A stretch of 29,880 nucleotides of DNA from an uncultured Bacteroides sp. (GTDB lineage: Bacteria; Bacteroidota; Bacteroidia; Bacteroidales; Bacteroidaceae): contig NZ_URFY01000056.1 of NCBI RefSeq assembly GCF_900547205.1, positions 1 to 29,880 of the forward strand, written 5' to 3'. The position numbers were made by a program, and so were the translations under genes. Positions 15,547-22,578 of the stretch are shown piece after piece (the first letter of the stretch is position 1; each line of letters starts with the position of its first letter). A model generated the notes under the pieces. That model searched no databases, was not told the origin of the DNA, and worked only from the letters and a program-made list of their open reading frames with translations.

Positions 15547-16671
15547 TTAATGATTAATGAGCAAGGGAGAGGGGACGATAAGGCGTTTCATTGTTTGCAG
15601 TTTCTTCTCTGTTTCCAGCCATTCGTCATTCAACTCCGAAGATGCCAATATTCCGCCGCCGGCATAAAGAGTCAGTTGATCCTCGTCTATATGCATACAG
15701 CGCAGATTCACATACAAATCGGTTCTTCCTTCCGGATCGAGCCATCCGATGAAACCCGAATAATAACGGCGGTCGTATCCTTCATTCTCCAATATAAACC
15801 GATAAGCTTGTTCTTTTGGCAATCCGCACACGGCAGGCGTGGGGTGCAGTACTTTCAGCAAATCTCCCAGACCCTTATTATCTTTCAGCGAGAAGTGGAA
15901 ATCTGTTTTCAGATGCGACAGTGCTCCGGCATAGGCGGGATAAGGTCCGTTCTCTGTGGAGTGGATGCCCAATGAAAGAAGTTGGCGGCGAATATAGGAG
16001 GCTACATAATCTTGCTCTTTCCGATTCTTTTCGTCCCATACCTGTGGCAGTTTACCATTCTGCAAAGGTTGTGTTCCTGCTAACGCCACCGTATTCCATT
16101 CGTCCTTTTCACCCGATAATATAATTTCGGGGGTACTTCCCAGCCAAGTTCCTGTCTGGGGAGTGTAACATAAGTATATATAGGAATGGATATACCGCTT
16201 ACAAGCCGCACGGAAAACGGAGGATGGGGAAAAGTCGGATGCTTTCCCGACAGTAAGGCTACGGGAAAGCACCAATTTATCAAAAGTCTTATCACGCAAT
16301 GCACTGATAAACGCATGAAAACAGGCTGAATATTCATCGGAAGAGGAAGTCAGGAAAGATTCCTTTCCGAGTATTTGCTGTGCAACACCTACATTATCTT
16401 CATCCATCTCTTCATCTAGCAGCAGTGGTTGTCCCCACTGCTCCGACTGAATCAAGACTACCGGACTTGTCTTGCTTACCCGAAACGGGGCAATCACAAA
16501 TCCTCGTTGTCCATTCAATTCTTTCAAATCGTATATCAAGCGAACAGCCCCTTCCGCCTGTGTCAACAGATGCGGAACTACCTCCCCCGGAATACGATAA
16601 ACAGCAAACGATTGTTTCTGCTGAATCAATGCATCAATAGTTGTCAAGTTACTTATTTCTTCGTCGATCAT
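15547..16671 (-). CDS. menF: Isochorismate synthase
   Basis: A chorismate-binding enzyme converting chorismate to isochorismate. I place the start at the ATG at 16669-16671, which overlaps the TGA of the upstream fusion gene in an ATGA arrangement and gives 374 residues; an in-frame ATG further upstream lies inside that gene and is unlikely. K132 (DKLVLSRS) and E182 (GSTPEI) correspond to the catalytic pair K190/E240 of E. coli MenF, with identical spacing of 50. Further signatures are HPTPAVCGLP, YYSGFIGWLDP and LYAGGGILASS. Isochorismate for a siderophore (EntC) is an alternative, but the operon is purely men. Confidence 0.93.
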   Translation of the reverse strand: MIDEEISNLTTIDALIQQKQSFAVYRIPGEVVPHLLTQAEGAVRLIYDLKELNGQRGFVIAPFRVSKTSPVVLIQSEQWGQPLLLDEEMDEDNVGVAQQILGKESFLTSSSDEYSACFHAFISALRDKTFDKLVLSRSLTVGKASDFSPSSVFRAACKRYIHSYIYLCYTPQTGTWLGSTPEIILSGEKDEWNTVALAGTQPLQNGKLPQVWDEKNRKEQDYVASYIRRQLLSLGIHSTENGPYPAYAGALSHLKTDFHFSLKDNKGLGDLLKVLHPTPAVCGLPKEQAYRFILENEGYDRRYYSGFIGWLDPEGRTDLYVNLRCMHIDEDQLTLYAGGGILASSELNDEWLETEKKLQTMKRLIVPSPLLINH

Positions 16672-17900
16672 CTTTTTTTCAAAACACTGTTGACCACCCG
16701 TATGGATGACACCAGTTTGTTGGTTGAAGTAAAAACGTCCACATTCCAAACGTGGGATGAACGTCCTTTATGCACAATGGTTCCTACGGCACGCACCGTA
16801 TCTCCCTCGTGGGCAGAAGAAATATGATTTCCGCTAACCTGCATTCCCACAACAATTTCATCCGGCTGGCAAAGAATCATCGAACCCAGTCCCGCCACCG
16901 TTTCTGCTAAGGCAAGAGTGGCGCCACCATGCAAAATTCCGAAAGGCTGACGGGTACGTTGGTCGACAGGCATTGTTGCCTCTACCCTATCTTCAGCGGC
17001 ATATGTATATTGGATTCCCAGATTTCCCATCAAAGCGTGGCGCGCCTGCAGGTTCAACTGGTCGAGTGGAATCTCGGTGGCACGTATTTCTTCAATAATG
17101 GCTTTCTCTACGGCAATAGCCACCCCGTCTTCTTCATTGGAAGCTGTCACAACATCGGCACATACCTTTACTGAGTCCTCAGAATGCCCCATTGCTATCC
17201 CTAATCCAGCCAACTGAATCATAGTCACATCGCACACGCCGTCACCGATGGCAATTACCTCATCGCGTTTCACACCCAGTTCTTCCAATAAAGCTCCCAA
17301 AGAGTTGGCTTTATCAATGGCACAAGGAACCACTTCCAGAAAATAAGGTTCGGAACGGAAGACATCCAAAGCTCCGTTCAGCCGTCTTTTCCAGTGCGAC
17401 TCCAAATCGACCAACGCTTCTTCGTCATCGCTCACCAACATACATTTGCAAGGAGCAAAATCAATGGCTACCGAAAACTCTTCTTCTTTAATCACTTGCA
17501 TATTATTCAGCCTGGCTTCACTTTGAATATGCTCATTCTCAGGAGAATTCGTTATGATGGCATCATCATGGTAAGTGAACAGCGCAAAGCCATTCTTACG
17601 TGCCTTCTTCTCCAGATAGGGTAACATTTCGGGATTTATACGTCGTTCAAAAAGGATTTCTCCATTTTGTGCATTAATAATCTGGCAACCATTATAAGAA
17701 AGGATATATCCCCCATAGGTTCCAAGCTCAAGAGACTTGGCCAACGGCATCAGACCATAGGTAGGTCTGCCGGAAGCTAACACAATACGTACACCCATCT
17801 GCTGAACTTTCAGCAATGCGGCTAGCGTACGTTTACTAATTTCTTTCGCATCATTGAGGAGCGTTCCGTCTACATCTAGCACCAATAATTTATACTTCAT
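16668..17900 (-). CDS. HAD-IIB phosphatase fused to a MenI-type hotdog thioesterase
   Basis: A 410-residue two-domain cytosolic protein, first gene of the men operon. Residues 1-270 are a Cof-type HAD phosphatase: D9 and D11 in VLDVDGTL, SGRPT (43-47), K197 in CAIDKANS, and D220/D224 in GDGVCDVTM, where the usual Asn before the last Asp is Cys223. Residues 275-410 are a hotdog thioesterase very like E. coli YdiI: VEATMPVDQRTRQPFGILHG, GG, then LAET with catalytic E333. YdiI-type enzymes hydrolyse DHNA-CoA, the step after MenB, so this domain is probably MenI. The substrate of the HAD half is unknown. It overlaps menF by an ATGA. Confidence 0.88.
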   Translation of the reverse strand: MKYKLLVLDVDGTLLNDAKEISKRTLAALLKVQQMGVRIVLASGRPTYGLMPLAKSLELGTYGGYILSYNGCQIINAQNGEILFERRINPEMLPYLEKKARKNGFALFTYHDDAIITNSPENEHIQSEARLNNMQVIKEEEFSVAIDFAPCKCMLVSDDEEALVDLESHWKRRLNGALDVFRSEPYFLEVVPCAIDKANSLGALLEELGVKRDEVIAIGDGVCDVTMIQLAGLGIAMGHSEDSVKVCADVVTASNEEDGVAIAVEKAIIEEIRATEIPLDQLNLQARHALMGNLGIQYTYAAEDRVEATMPVDQRTRQPFGILHGGATLALAETVAGLGSMILCQPDEIVVGMQVSGNHISSAHEGDTVRAVGTIVHKGRSSHVWNVDVFTSTNKLVSSIRVVNSVLKKR

Positions 17901-17926
17901 GGCTACACGGTTTTTGATTTAGATTA

Positions 17927-17934
17927 CAAAGGTA
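17927..17934 (-). promoter_or_regulatory. -7 element of the men operon
   Basis: TACCTTTG on the minus strand fits TAnnTTTG, 26 bases before the start of the HAD-thioesterase gene. A clear TTTG at the -33 position is absent. It is the only such element found upstream of the operon. Confidence 0.5.
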
Positions 17935-17985
17935 GGAAATTGAGTGAACGACAGAAAGCGTAAACAGATAAAAATTTCTTTAATT

Positions 17986-18348
17986 CTATTCTTTCCGGTG
18001 CATTTCCAGATAATCGTGAAGAATACGGGCATGATTGTACACAGGTTCTTTGGAAGCATAAAGCAGTGTCACTACCGGGTGGGGCTTGATAAGAGTCAGA
18101 AATTCAACTACCGCCGGAGAAGCATCCAACTCTTTCTGATACATCACCACAAAATCTGCCCAATGCCCCGGAATATCTTCATGAAACCACTTGCGCAATG
18201 CAGCTGAAGGCGTAATGTCCTTTGCCCAGTAATCATACTTCAACCATTCTTTCTTCATGCCGCGTGGCCACAGTTTATCTACCAGCACACGATACCCATC
18301 TGTTTCCGAAAAATCTTCGTACACTCGCTTTATCCTAACTTCCATCAT
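17986..18348 (-). CDS. DUF488 (YeaO-like) family protein
   Basis: A 120-residue cytosolic protein of the DUF488 family. RVLVDKLWPRGMKKEW (19-34), WAKDITPSAALRKWFHE and the C-terminal VTLLYASKEPVYNHARIL are the family's conserved segments. The function is unknown. M1 and M2 are adjacent and either may start. It is separated by 85 bases from the men operon downstream and lacks a clear promoter element or terminator of its own. Confidence 0.88.
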   Translation of the reverse strand: MMEVRIKRVYEDFSETDGYRVLVDKLWPRGMKKEWLKYDYWAKDITPSAALRKWFHEDIPGHWADFVVMYQKELDASPAVVEFLTLIKPHPVVTLLYASKEPVYNHARILHDYLEMHRKE

Positions 18349-18489
18349 TATTAATTAATAGTTAATCACTCTAATAGAATAAACCGAAAAAGGCGGAAAT
18401 TGTTTAAAAGGAAAAATGAGTCTGATAAATTTTCACTCATAAGACAAATGATATTTGCCTAAAAAATTAGCAAAAACCAAGTTTTTACG

Positions 18490-18497
18490 TATCTTTG
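18490..18497 (+). promoter_or_regulatory. -7 element of the cold-shock/RRM operon
   Basis: TATCTTTG, an exact TAnnTTTG, with only a weak TTAG about 19 bases upstream. The start near 18503 leaves a leader of about 135 bases before the first codon, long for this genome and reminiscent of cold-shock mRNA leaders. Confidence 0.6.
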
Positions 18498-18639
18498 TCA
18501 CAAAGAACAATCAAGTTCATATTGACTTCTCTTAGCAATGCCTTGTCCTGCAACTAGTTAACAGGTCTTTTCATCGCTGATTCAGCATTCAAAATCAACT
18601 TTCTTGTTTGAATAAACAATCTATAAAACAATATTATTA
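18498..18639 (+). promoter_or_regulatory. Long structured 5' leader of the cold-shock gene
   Basis: The leader holds a small imperfect hairpin (CCTG at about 18546 with CAGG downstream) and a perfect 6-bp hairpin TTGTTT-GAAT-AAACAA (18604-18619) ending 20 bases before the ATG. AT-rich bases follow with no Shine-Dalgarno. Temperature- or protein-dependent control is an inference from length and gene content. Confidence 0.35.
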
Positions 18640-19080
18640 ATGGCAGTTTCGTATAACAAAAGAGAATTAGAAAAGAAAAAACAGAGTAAGAAATTAGAGA
18701 AACAACAACGTAAAGAGGACCGCAAGGCCAACAAAGGCGGCAGTTCACTTGATGATATGATTGCTTATGTAGACGCTAACGGTGTTATCACCGATACACC
18801 GCCCGATATGCAATTAAAAAAAGAAGAGATAGATATTGAGACAATTGCAGTATCTACTCCTAAGAAAGAAAATGTAGAGATACCTATACTTCAGGGACGG
18901 GTAGAGTTTTTTAATCCTGATAAAGGATTTGGCTTTATCAAAGATATCAATAGCACGGAGAAATATTTCTTCCACATCAGCAATGCTCCTGCCGACATAG
19001 CTGAAGGGCTTAAAGTGACTTTTGATACGGAGCGTGGCCCGAAAGGTATGAATGCTACTAAAATTGAGATTATTAAATAA
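18640..19080 (+). CDS. Cold-shock-domain protein with basic N-terminal extension
   Basis: A 146-residue predicted RNA/DNA-binding protein. Residues 1-35 are strongly basic and probably helical (KRELEKKKQSKKLEKQQRKE), 36-83 form an acidic linker, and 84-146 form a cold-shock domain: GRVEFFNPDKGFGFIKD with the RNP1-like KGFGFI (95-100) and the RNP2-like YFFHIS (109-114). It is longer than classic CspA (about 70 residues). An RRM protein gene follows 35 bases downstream in the same transcript, so the two may act on shared RNA targets, for example as chaperones. No operon-specific ligand can be seen. Confidence 0.88.
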   Translation: MAVSYNKRELEKKKQSKKLEKQQRKEDRKANKGGSSLDDMIAYVDANGVITDTPPDMQLKKEEIDIETIAVSTPKKENVEIPILQGRVEFFNPDKGFGFIKDINSTEKYFFHISNAPADIAEGLKVTFDTERGPKGMNATKIEIIK

Positions 19081-19115
19081 CGAACTATATATTTTTCACA
19101 TAATTAAAAATTAAA

Positions 19116-19427
19116 ATGAACATTTACGTATCAAATCTAAACTATCGCACAGAAAGCGACAGTTTACAGCAATTATTCGAACAGTATGGAGAAGTATCTT
19201 CAGCTAACATTATCATGGATCGTGAAACTGGTCGCTCACGCGGTTTCGGTTTTATCGATATGCCTAACGACGCTGAAGGTCAAGCTGCTATCGACGCATT
19301 GAACGAAACTGATTTTGAGGGAAAAACGATCAATGTTACAGTTGCTCGCCCAAGAGAAGAAAGAAGCAGTGGTGGCTACAACGGTGGTAACCGTGGTGGT
19401 GGCGGATACAATAAAAGAAGATATTAA
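19116..19427 (+). CDS. RRM-type RNA-binding protein with glycine-rich tail
   Basis: A 103-residue protein with a single RNA recognition motif: RNP2 IYVSNL (3-8) and RNP1 RGFGFIDM (about 43-50), ending near residue 80. The tail is rich in glycine and arginine (SSGGYNGGNRGGGGYNKRRY), like eukaryotic and cyanobacterial glycine-rich RNA-binding proteins. In B. thetaiotaomicron an RRM protein of this kind (RbpB) influences polysaccharide-use genes; whether this one does is unknown. It lies 35 bases behind the cold-shock gene and is closed by a strong terminator. Confidence 0.92.
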   Translation: MNIYVSNLNYRTESDSLQQLFEQYGEVSSANIIMDRETGRSRGFGFIDMPNDAEGQAAIDALNETDFEGKTINVTVARPREERSSGGYNGGNRGGGGYNKRRY

Positions 19428-19447
19428 TCCGACATATAGCAAGTAAT

Positions 19448-19500
19448 AAAAGCCGTAAGGTTGTTCATGCAATAGCAGAGCACCTTACGGCTTTTTCTTT
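19448..19500 (+). terminator. Terminator of the cold-shock/RRM operon
   Basis: A 14-bp stem pairs AAAAGCCGTAAGGT (19448-19461) with ACCTTACGGCTTTT (19482-19495) around a 20-base loop and leads into TTTTTCTTTT. It may also help the converging acetyltransferase gene, but the minus strand has only TTATTA after the stem. Confidence 0.88.
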
Positions 19501-19504
19501 TATA

Positions 19505-20272
19505 TTATAGTCCCAATGCCTTTTCAAGCCGCTTGTCGATGCAAGCGCTCAAATCGGTCGTCACAAACTTTCCGTTACGGAAGAGTGTAAAAATGGTGGC
19601 TGGTGTCGGTGCAGCCTGTGCCTGCTCCATTGTTTCCAGTTTTACTATTTTCAATGGGATGTCCTTACTTGCAGCCGCTTTTATCAAAGACTCACGAATA
19701 TGATATTCCGTGAATGGGCAACGATTGGTGTAATAAGCTACCACGCCGTTCTTTTCTTCACATTCGCCACTCAACACACAATCCTTGAATGAAGGATCGG
19801 GAGCTGCGGTATTTATCTTCATTGCCAACAGACTGAATCCGTAAGGAAGCTTCTCAACAGTCTCAAAACCTTGCCGCAACAGCCATTTCGTATCACTCAT
19901 AAAATGAAATTTGGAAGTGCCTACTACGGTGACCAAACCATCTTTACCTTGTGCCTTTGCATCATCAATAGCAGATTGCAACAGTGCTTTGCCGTGACCG
20001 CAACCTTTATATTTTCCCGACACCCAGAAACAGTTTATCATCAGATAATTGGGAGCATCTACCGGAACCCATGCTGTTTCGGCAGGACCATATTCTATAA
20101 ATACTTTCGCCCGCTCGTCCAGTCGCCTGAACACATAACCGTTATCCAACTCTTTTTTCAGCCACTCTTTCTTCAACTGATAGCTTTCCTGACACTTTTT
20201 ATCGGAGAAGGCGCAGCAGATATGCTCTGACCCTATATTCTCTTTTGTTAATGTAATGTAGTTTGTTTCCAT
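19505..20272 (-). CDS. GNAT-family acetyltransferase with C-terminal YoaP domain
   Basis: A 255-residue protein. Residues 1-155 form a GNAT domain with acetyl-CoA-binding motif A at about 85-98 (SGKYKGCGHGKALL). Residues about 160-250 match the YoaP-like C-terminal region, with VVAYYTNRCPFTEYH and the basic end DKRLEKAL. Substrate and role are unknown; proteins with this arrangement are widespread in Bacteroidetes, Firmicutes and archaea. It contains several cysteines (C19, C20, C27, C81, C91 among others). The palindrome ACCTATAGGT (20282-20291) lies just before the start codon. The nearest -7 like element, TATCTTTA (20308-20315), has one mismatch. Confidence 0.85.
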   Translation of the reverse strand: METNYITLTKENIGSEHICCAFSDKKCQESYQLKKEWLKKELDNGYVFRRLDERAKVFIEYGPAETAWVPVDAPNYLMINCFWVSGKYKGCGHGKALLQSAIDDAKAQGKDGLVTVVGTSKFHFMSDTKWLLRQGFETVEKLPYGFSLLAMKINTAAPDPSFKDCVLSGECEEKNGVVAYYTNRCPFTEYHIRESLIKAAASKDIPLKIVKLETMEQAQAAPTPATIFTLFRNGKFVTTDLSACIDKRLEKALGL

Positions 20273-20399
20273 GATATTATAACCTATAGGTATTGTTTAT
20301 GAAAGGGTAAAGATATATAATCAGCAACAATAAACCTACGGAACAAGGCATATTATTTCACATCGGGAATAATAGCCAACTATATGTGCAAAATAGTTA

Positions 20400-20430
20400 T
20401 TTGCAAGCCACTCTCAACTCTCTATCTTTG
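20400..20430 (+). promoter_or_regulatory. Promoter of the DUF302 gene
   Basis: TTTG (20400-20403), 19 bases, TATCTTTG (20423-20430). The start near 20436 rules out an in-frame ATG at 20384 and supports the ATG at 20474. Confidence 0.75.
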
Positions 20431-20473
20431 CAACATCGAAACAGGTGATGGAAACTTAATCAAAAACAATGTT

Positions 20474-20968
20474 ATGAGAAAGAAATTATTTATTTTATTA
20501 GCATTACTAATGTCGGGAACAATCTTAGCACAAAATGGAGGAACAATTATGGAAAAGATGGAAACAGGTGCAAATGATAGTCTACTCTATACTTACAAAA
20601 GCCAACACAGTGTGGCAGAAACAATGAATCGTATCGAACAGACTTTAAAAAGAATGGAGATTCCCGTATTTGCAAAGTTCGACCATGGGAAAAATGCAGA
20701 AGAAGTAGGCTTGGAGCTTCGCCCGAATCAAGTTATTGTTTTCGGATCTCCCAAAGTTGGCACAAAATTGATGCAGAAGAATCCCAGCATATCTATTGAA
20801 TTACCTTTGAAAATTTCAGTATGGGAAGATAAAGATGGCAGCGTTTGGGCGGCATTCCCACAAATGAAAATAATGGCAGCAAAATACGGACTTGAAGGAG
20901 AACCTGTTATTGGCAAGATGCAGGAATTACTTGAAAAGATTGTTGTTCAATCAGCGAGCGTTTATTAG
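20474..20968 (+). CDS. Secreted DUF302 domain protein
   Basis: A 164-residue exported protein. The signal peptide is MRKKLFILLALLMSGTILAQ, with likely cleavage after ILA. The mature part is a DUF302 domain (about 40-150): HSVAETMNRIEQTLKRMEIPV, VFAKFDH, LELRPNQVIVFGSPKVGT and the C-terminal PQMKIMAAKYGL. DUF302 proteins are periplasmic or associated with oxidative or metal stress in some bacteria, but no activity is established. The start follows from the promoter position and from the good signal peptide. The 71-base gap to the next gene has no clear terminator. Confidence 0.88.
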   Translation: MRKKLFILLALLMSGTILAQNGGTIMEKMETGANDSLLYTYKSQHSVAETMNRIEQTLKRMEIPVFAKFDHGKNAEEVGLELRPNQVIVFGSPKVGTKLMQKNPSISIELPLKISVWEDKDGSVWAAFPQMKIMAAKYGLEGEPVIGKMQELLEKIVVQSASVY

Positions 20969-21039
20969 AAATTTCCTATATTTATGCAGTCAAAACTATT
21001 TCTCATCTTTTAATTCTCGAAAAAGTAAATAAATGGCTT

Positions 21040-21567
21040 ATGGAACAGAAAGTATATAAACTGCGTCAATGGACTGAATCAGATGCTTATACATTAGCTC
21101 TACATCTGAACAATAAAAAGATATGGGATAATTGCCGGGATGGATTACCGTTTCCTTATACGATAGATGACGCGTTGGCTTTCACAAAATATGCAGCAGG
21201 ACAAACGGAACAATGCGATTATTGCATAGAAGTAGATAATGAAGCAGCAGGCAATATCGGTTTTGTGCGCGGCACGGACGTAGAACGTTTTAACGCAGAA
21301 GTAGGCTATTGGCTTTCAGAAACACATTGGAATAAAGGGATTACGACAGCAGCCCTACAAGAAGCTATCAAACTTTACTTTCAACAAACAGATGTGATAC
21401 GACTATTTGCCAGTGTTTATGAATATAACGTTTCATCCATGCACGTACTAGAGAAAACGGGATTCAACAAAGTAGGGATTCTTCATAACGCCTGTTTCAA
21501 AAATGCCCGCTTTATCAATGCGCATTATTATGAATTGCTGAAAGAAAACGTCCAGACCTTCAATTAA
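21040..21567 (+). CDS. GNAT N-acetyltransferase (RimJ/RimL type)
   Basis: A 175-residue acetyltransferase of the RimJ/RimL-like branch (acetyltransf_3). The conserved stretches are VYKLRQWTESDA at the N terminus, GNIGFVRG, AEVGYWLSETHWNKGITTAAL (motif A, acetyl-CoA pyrophosphate loop) and ASVYEYNVSSMHVLEKTGF (motif B). The substrate is unknown: RimJ/RimL acetylate ribosomal protein N termini, but most relatives act on small molecules or other proteins. It lies on the same strand 71 bases after the DUF302 gene and converges on rlmF, with no clear terminator between the two. Confidence 0.9.
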   Translation: MEQKVYKLRQWTESDAYTLALHLNNKKIWDNCRDGLPFPYTIDDALAFTKYAAGQTEQCDYCIEVDNEAAGNIGFVRGTDVERFNAEVGYWLSETHWNKGITTAALQEAIKLYFQQTDVIRLFASVYEYNVSSMHVLEKTGFNKVGILHNACFKNARFINAHYYELLKENVQTFN

Positions 21568-21601
21568 GGAGCTATATAATAAGTAAGCTTTGTCAAACAA
21601 A

Positions 21602-22489
21602 TCAAGGGGCAAATCGCCAAGCAAGTATTCTGCTGCTTTTTGTCCCCTGATGCATAGCTATTATCTTATACTCAGAAACATTTACCGCTTTCAGTTTGGC
21701 ACAGAGTTTATCCAGATTCTTCTCTTTAGATACCAGACTGGTAAACCAACCGCAATTATGCTTAAACTTCTGACTTTCAGAAATCATATTCAGCAAAAAG
21801 CGCAGTTCCCCACCTTCACACCACAGTTCATTTGCATTTCCTCCAAAGTTCAATCGGGCTTTCATTACCCTTTCCCCCTTCAGACTGCTCAATTTACGCA
21901 AAGTCACGTCTTCCGCTTCTTCTCTCGAGCTATGAAACGGAGGATTACAAATTGAGACATCGAAATAGTCATCGGGAGCAATTATGCCATCAAATATCTT
22001 TCGATTATCTTTTTGAAGCCGCAGATCAATCTTATGTGCCAGAACCGGATTACAAGTTACTATCTTACGCGCATTCTCTATAGAAACAGGATCGATATCC
22101 GAACCTACGAAGGTCCATCCATACTCAGTTTGCCCTATAATAGGATAAATACAATTAGCTCCTACCCCGATATCCAGACATCTACAGTTAGCCGTTTGTT
22201 CTCCGGGCTGAATTAAATCTGCAATATAATGAATGTAATCCGCCCTTCCGGGAATAGGAGGGCACAAATAACCTTTTGGAATATCCCAATATCGGATGCC
22301 ATAATAACTTATCAACAAAGCCTTATTCAAAGCCTTCACCGCCTGCGGATTAAAAAAGCTTATCGTCTGTATTCCCAACGGATTAAGTATTACAAACTTT
22401 TTGAGCGGCGGGTAATTCTCCGTCAACAGCTGAAAATCATATTGACCTTTATGCTTGTTCCTTTTATGTAGTTCGCTCTTCTCTGCCAT
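21602..22489 (-). CDS. rlmF: 23S rRNA (adenine1618-N6)-methyltransferase
   Basis: A 295-residue SAM-dependent methyltransferase that modifies A1618 of 23S rRNA. From the chosen start (22489) the N terminus MAEKSELHKRNKHKGQYDF aligns with the start of E. coli RlmF, and NPQAVKALNKALL is conserved. DIGVGANCIYPIIG is the SAM-binding motif and CNPPFHSS the N6-adenine methyltransferase NPPF motif. A longer in-frame start at 22528 would overlap the promoter and is rejected. The -7 box lies only four bases before the ATG, suggesting a leaderless message. Confidence 0.93.
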   Translation of the reverse strand: MAEKSELHKRNKHKGQYDFQLLTENYPPLKKFVILNPLGIQTISFFNPQAVKALNKALLISYYGIRYWDIPKGYLCPPIPGRADYIHYIADLIQPGEQTANCRCLDIGVGANCIYPIIGQTEYGWTFVGSDIDPVSIENARKIVTCNPVLAHKIDLRLQKDNRKIFDGIIAPDDYFDVSICNPPFHSSREEAEDVTLRKLSSLKGERVMKARLNFGGNANELWCEGGELRFLLNMISESQKFKHNCGWFTSLVSKEKNLDKLCAKLKAVNVSEYKIIAMHQGTKSSRILAWRFAP

Positions 22490-22493
22490 GCGG

Positions 22494-22525
22494 CAAAGAT
22501 ACGGAATTTTAAAGTAATATATCAA
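22494..22525 (-). promoter_or_regulatory. rlmF promoter, probably giving a leaderless mRNA
   Basis: On the minus strand TATCTTTG (22494-22501) is preceded by a TTG (22523-22525) with 21 bases between. Transcription 5-7 bases after the -7 box would begin at or within a base or two of the ATG at 22489. Confidence 0.55.
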
Positions 22526-22526
22526 C

Positions 22527-22568
22527 ATTCATGCGATAAACCGGTGATTCTCCAGTTATCGCATGAAT
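22527..22568 (-). terminator. Hairpin between mscS-like gene and rlmF
   Basis: A perfect 13-bp stem pairs ATTCATGCGATAA (22527-22539) with TTATCGCATGAAT (22556-22568) around a 16-base loop. It follows the channel gene by 11 bases and abuts the rlmF -33 element. There is no T run after it on the minus strand, so it is either a T-poor terminator or a 3'-end stabilising hairpin. Confidence 0.55.
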
Positions 22569-22578
22569 CTGAAACAAA

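Noticed and set aside
16672..16749. Longer menF beginning at 16749
   Set aside because: It would overlap the thioesterase domain by 26 codons; the ATGA overlap at 16668-16671 is the normal arrangement and matches family length.
20282..20291. Palindrome ACCTATAGGT before the YoaP-type acetyltransferase as an operator
   Set aside because: Ten bases in AT-rich DNA are easily found by chance and no promoter of quality adjoins it; noted in the gene entry only.
20384..20473. N-terminal extension of the DUF302 protein from an ATG at 20384
   Set aside because: It lies upstream of a good promoter (20400-20430) and would hide the clear signal peptide starting at 20474.
22490..22528. Longer rlmF from an ATG at 22528
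   Set aside because: The extension contains the promoter, and its residues do not match the start of RlmF.
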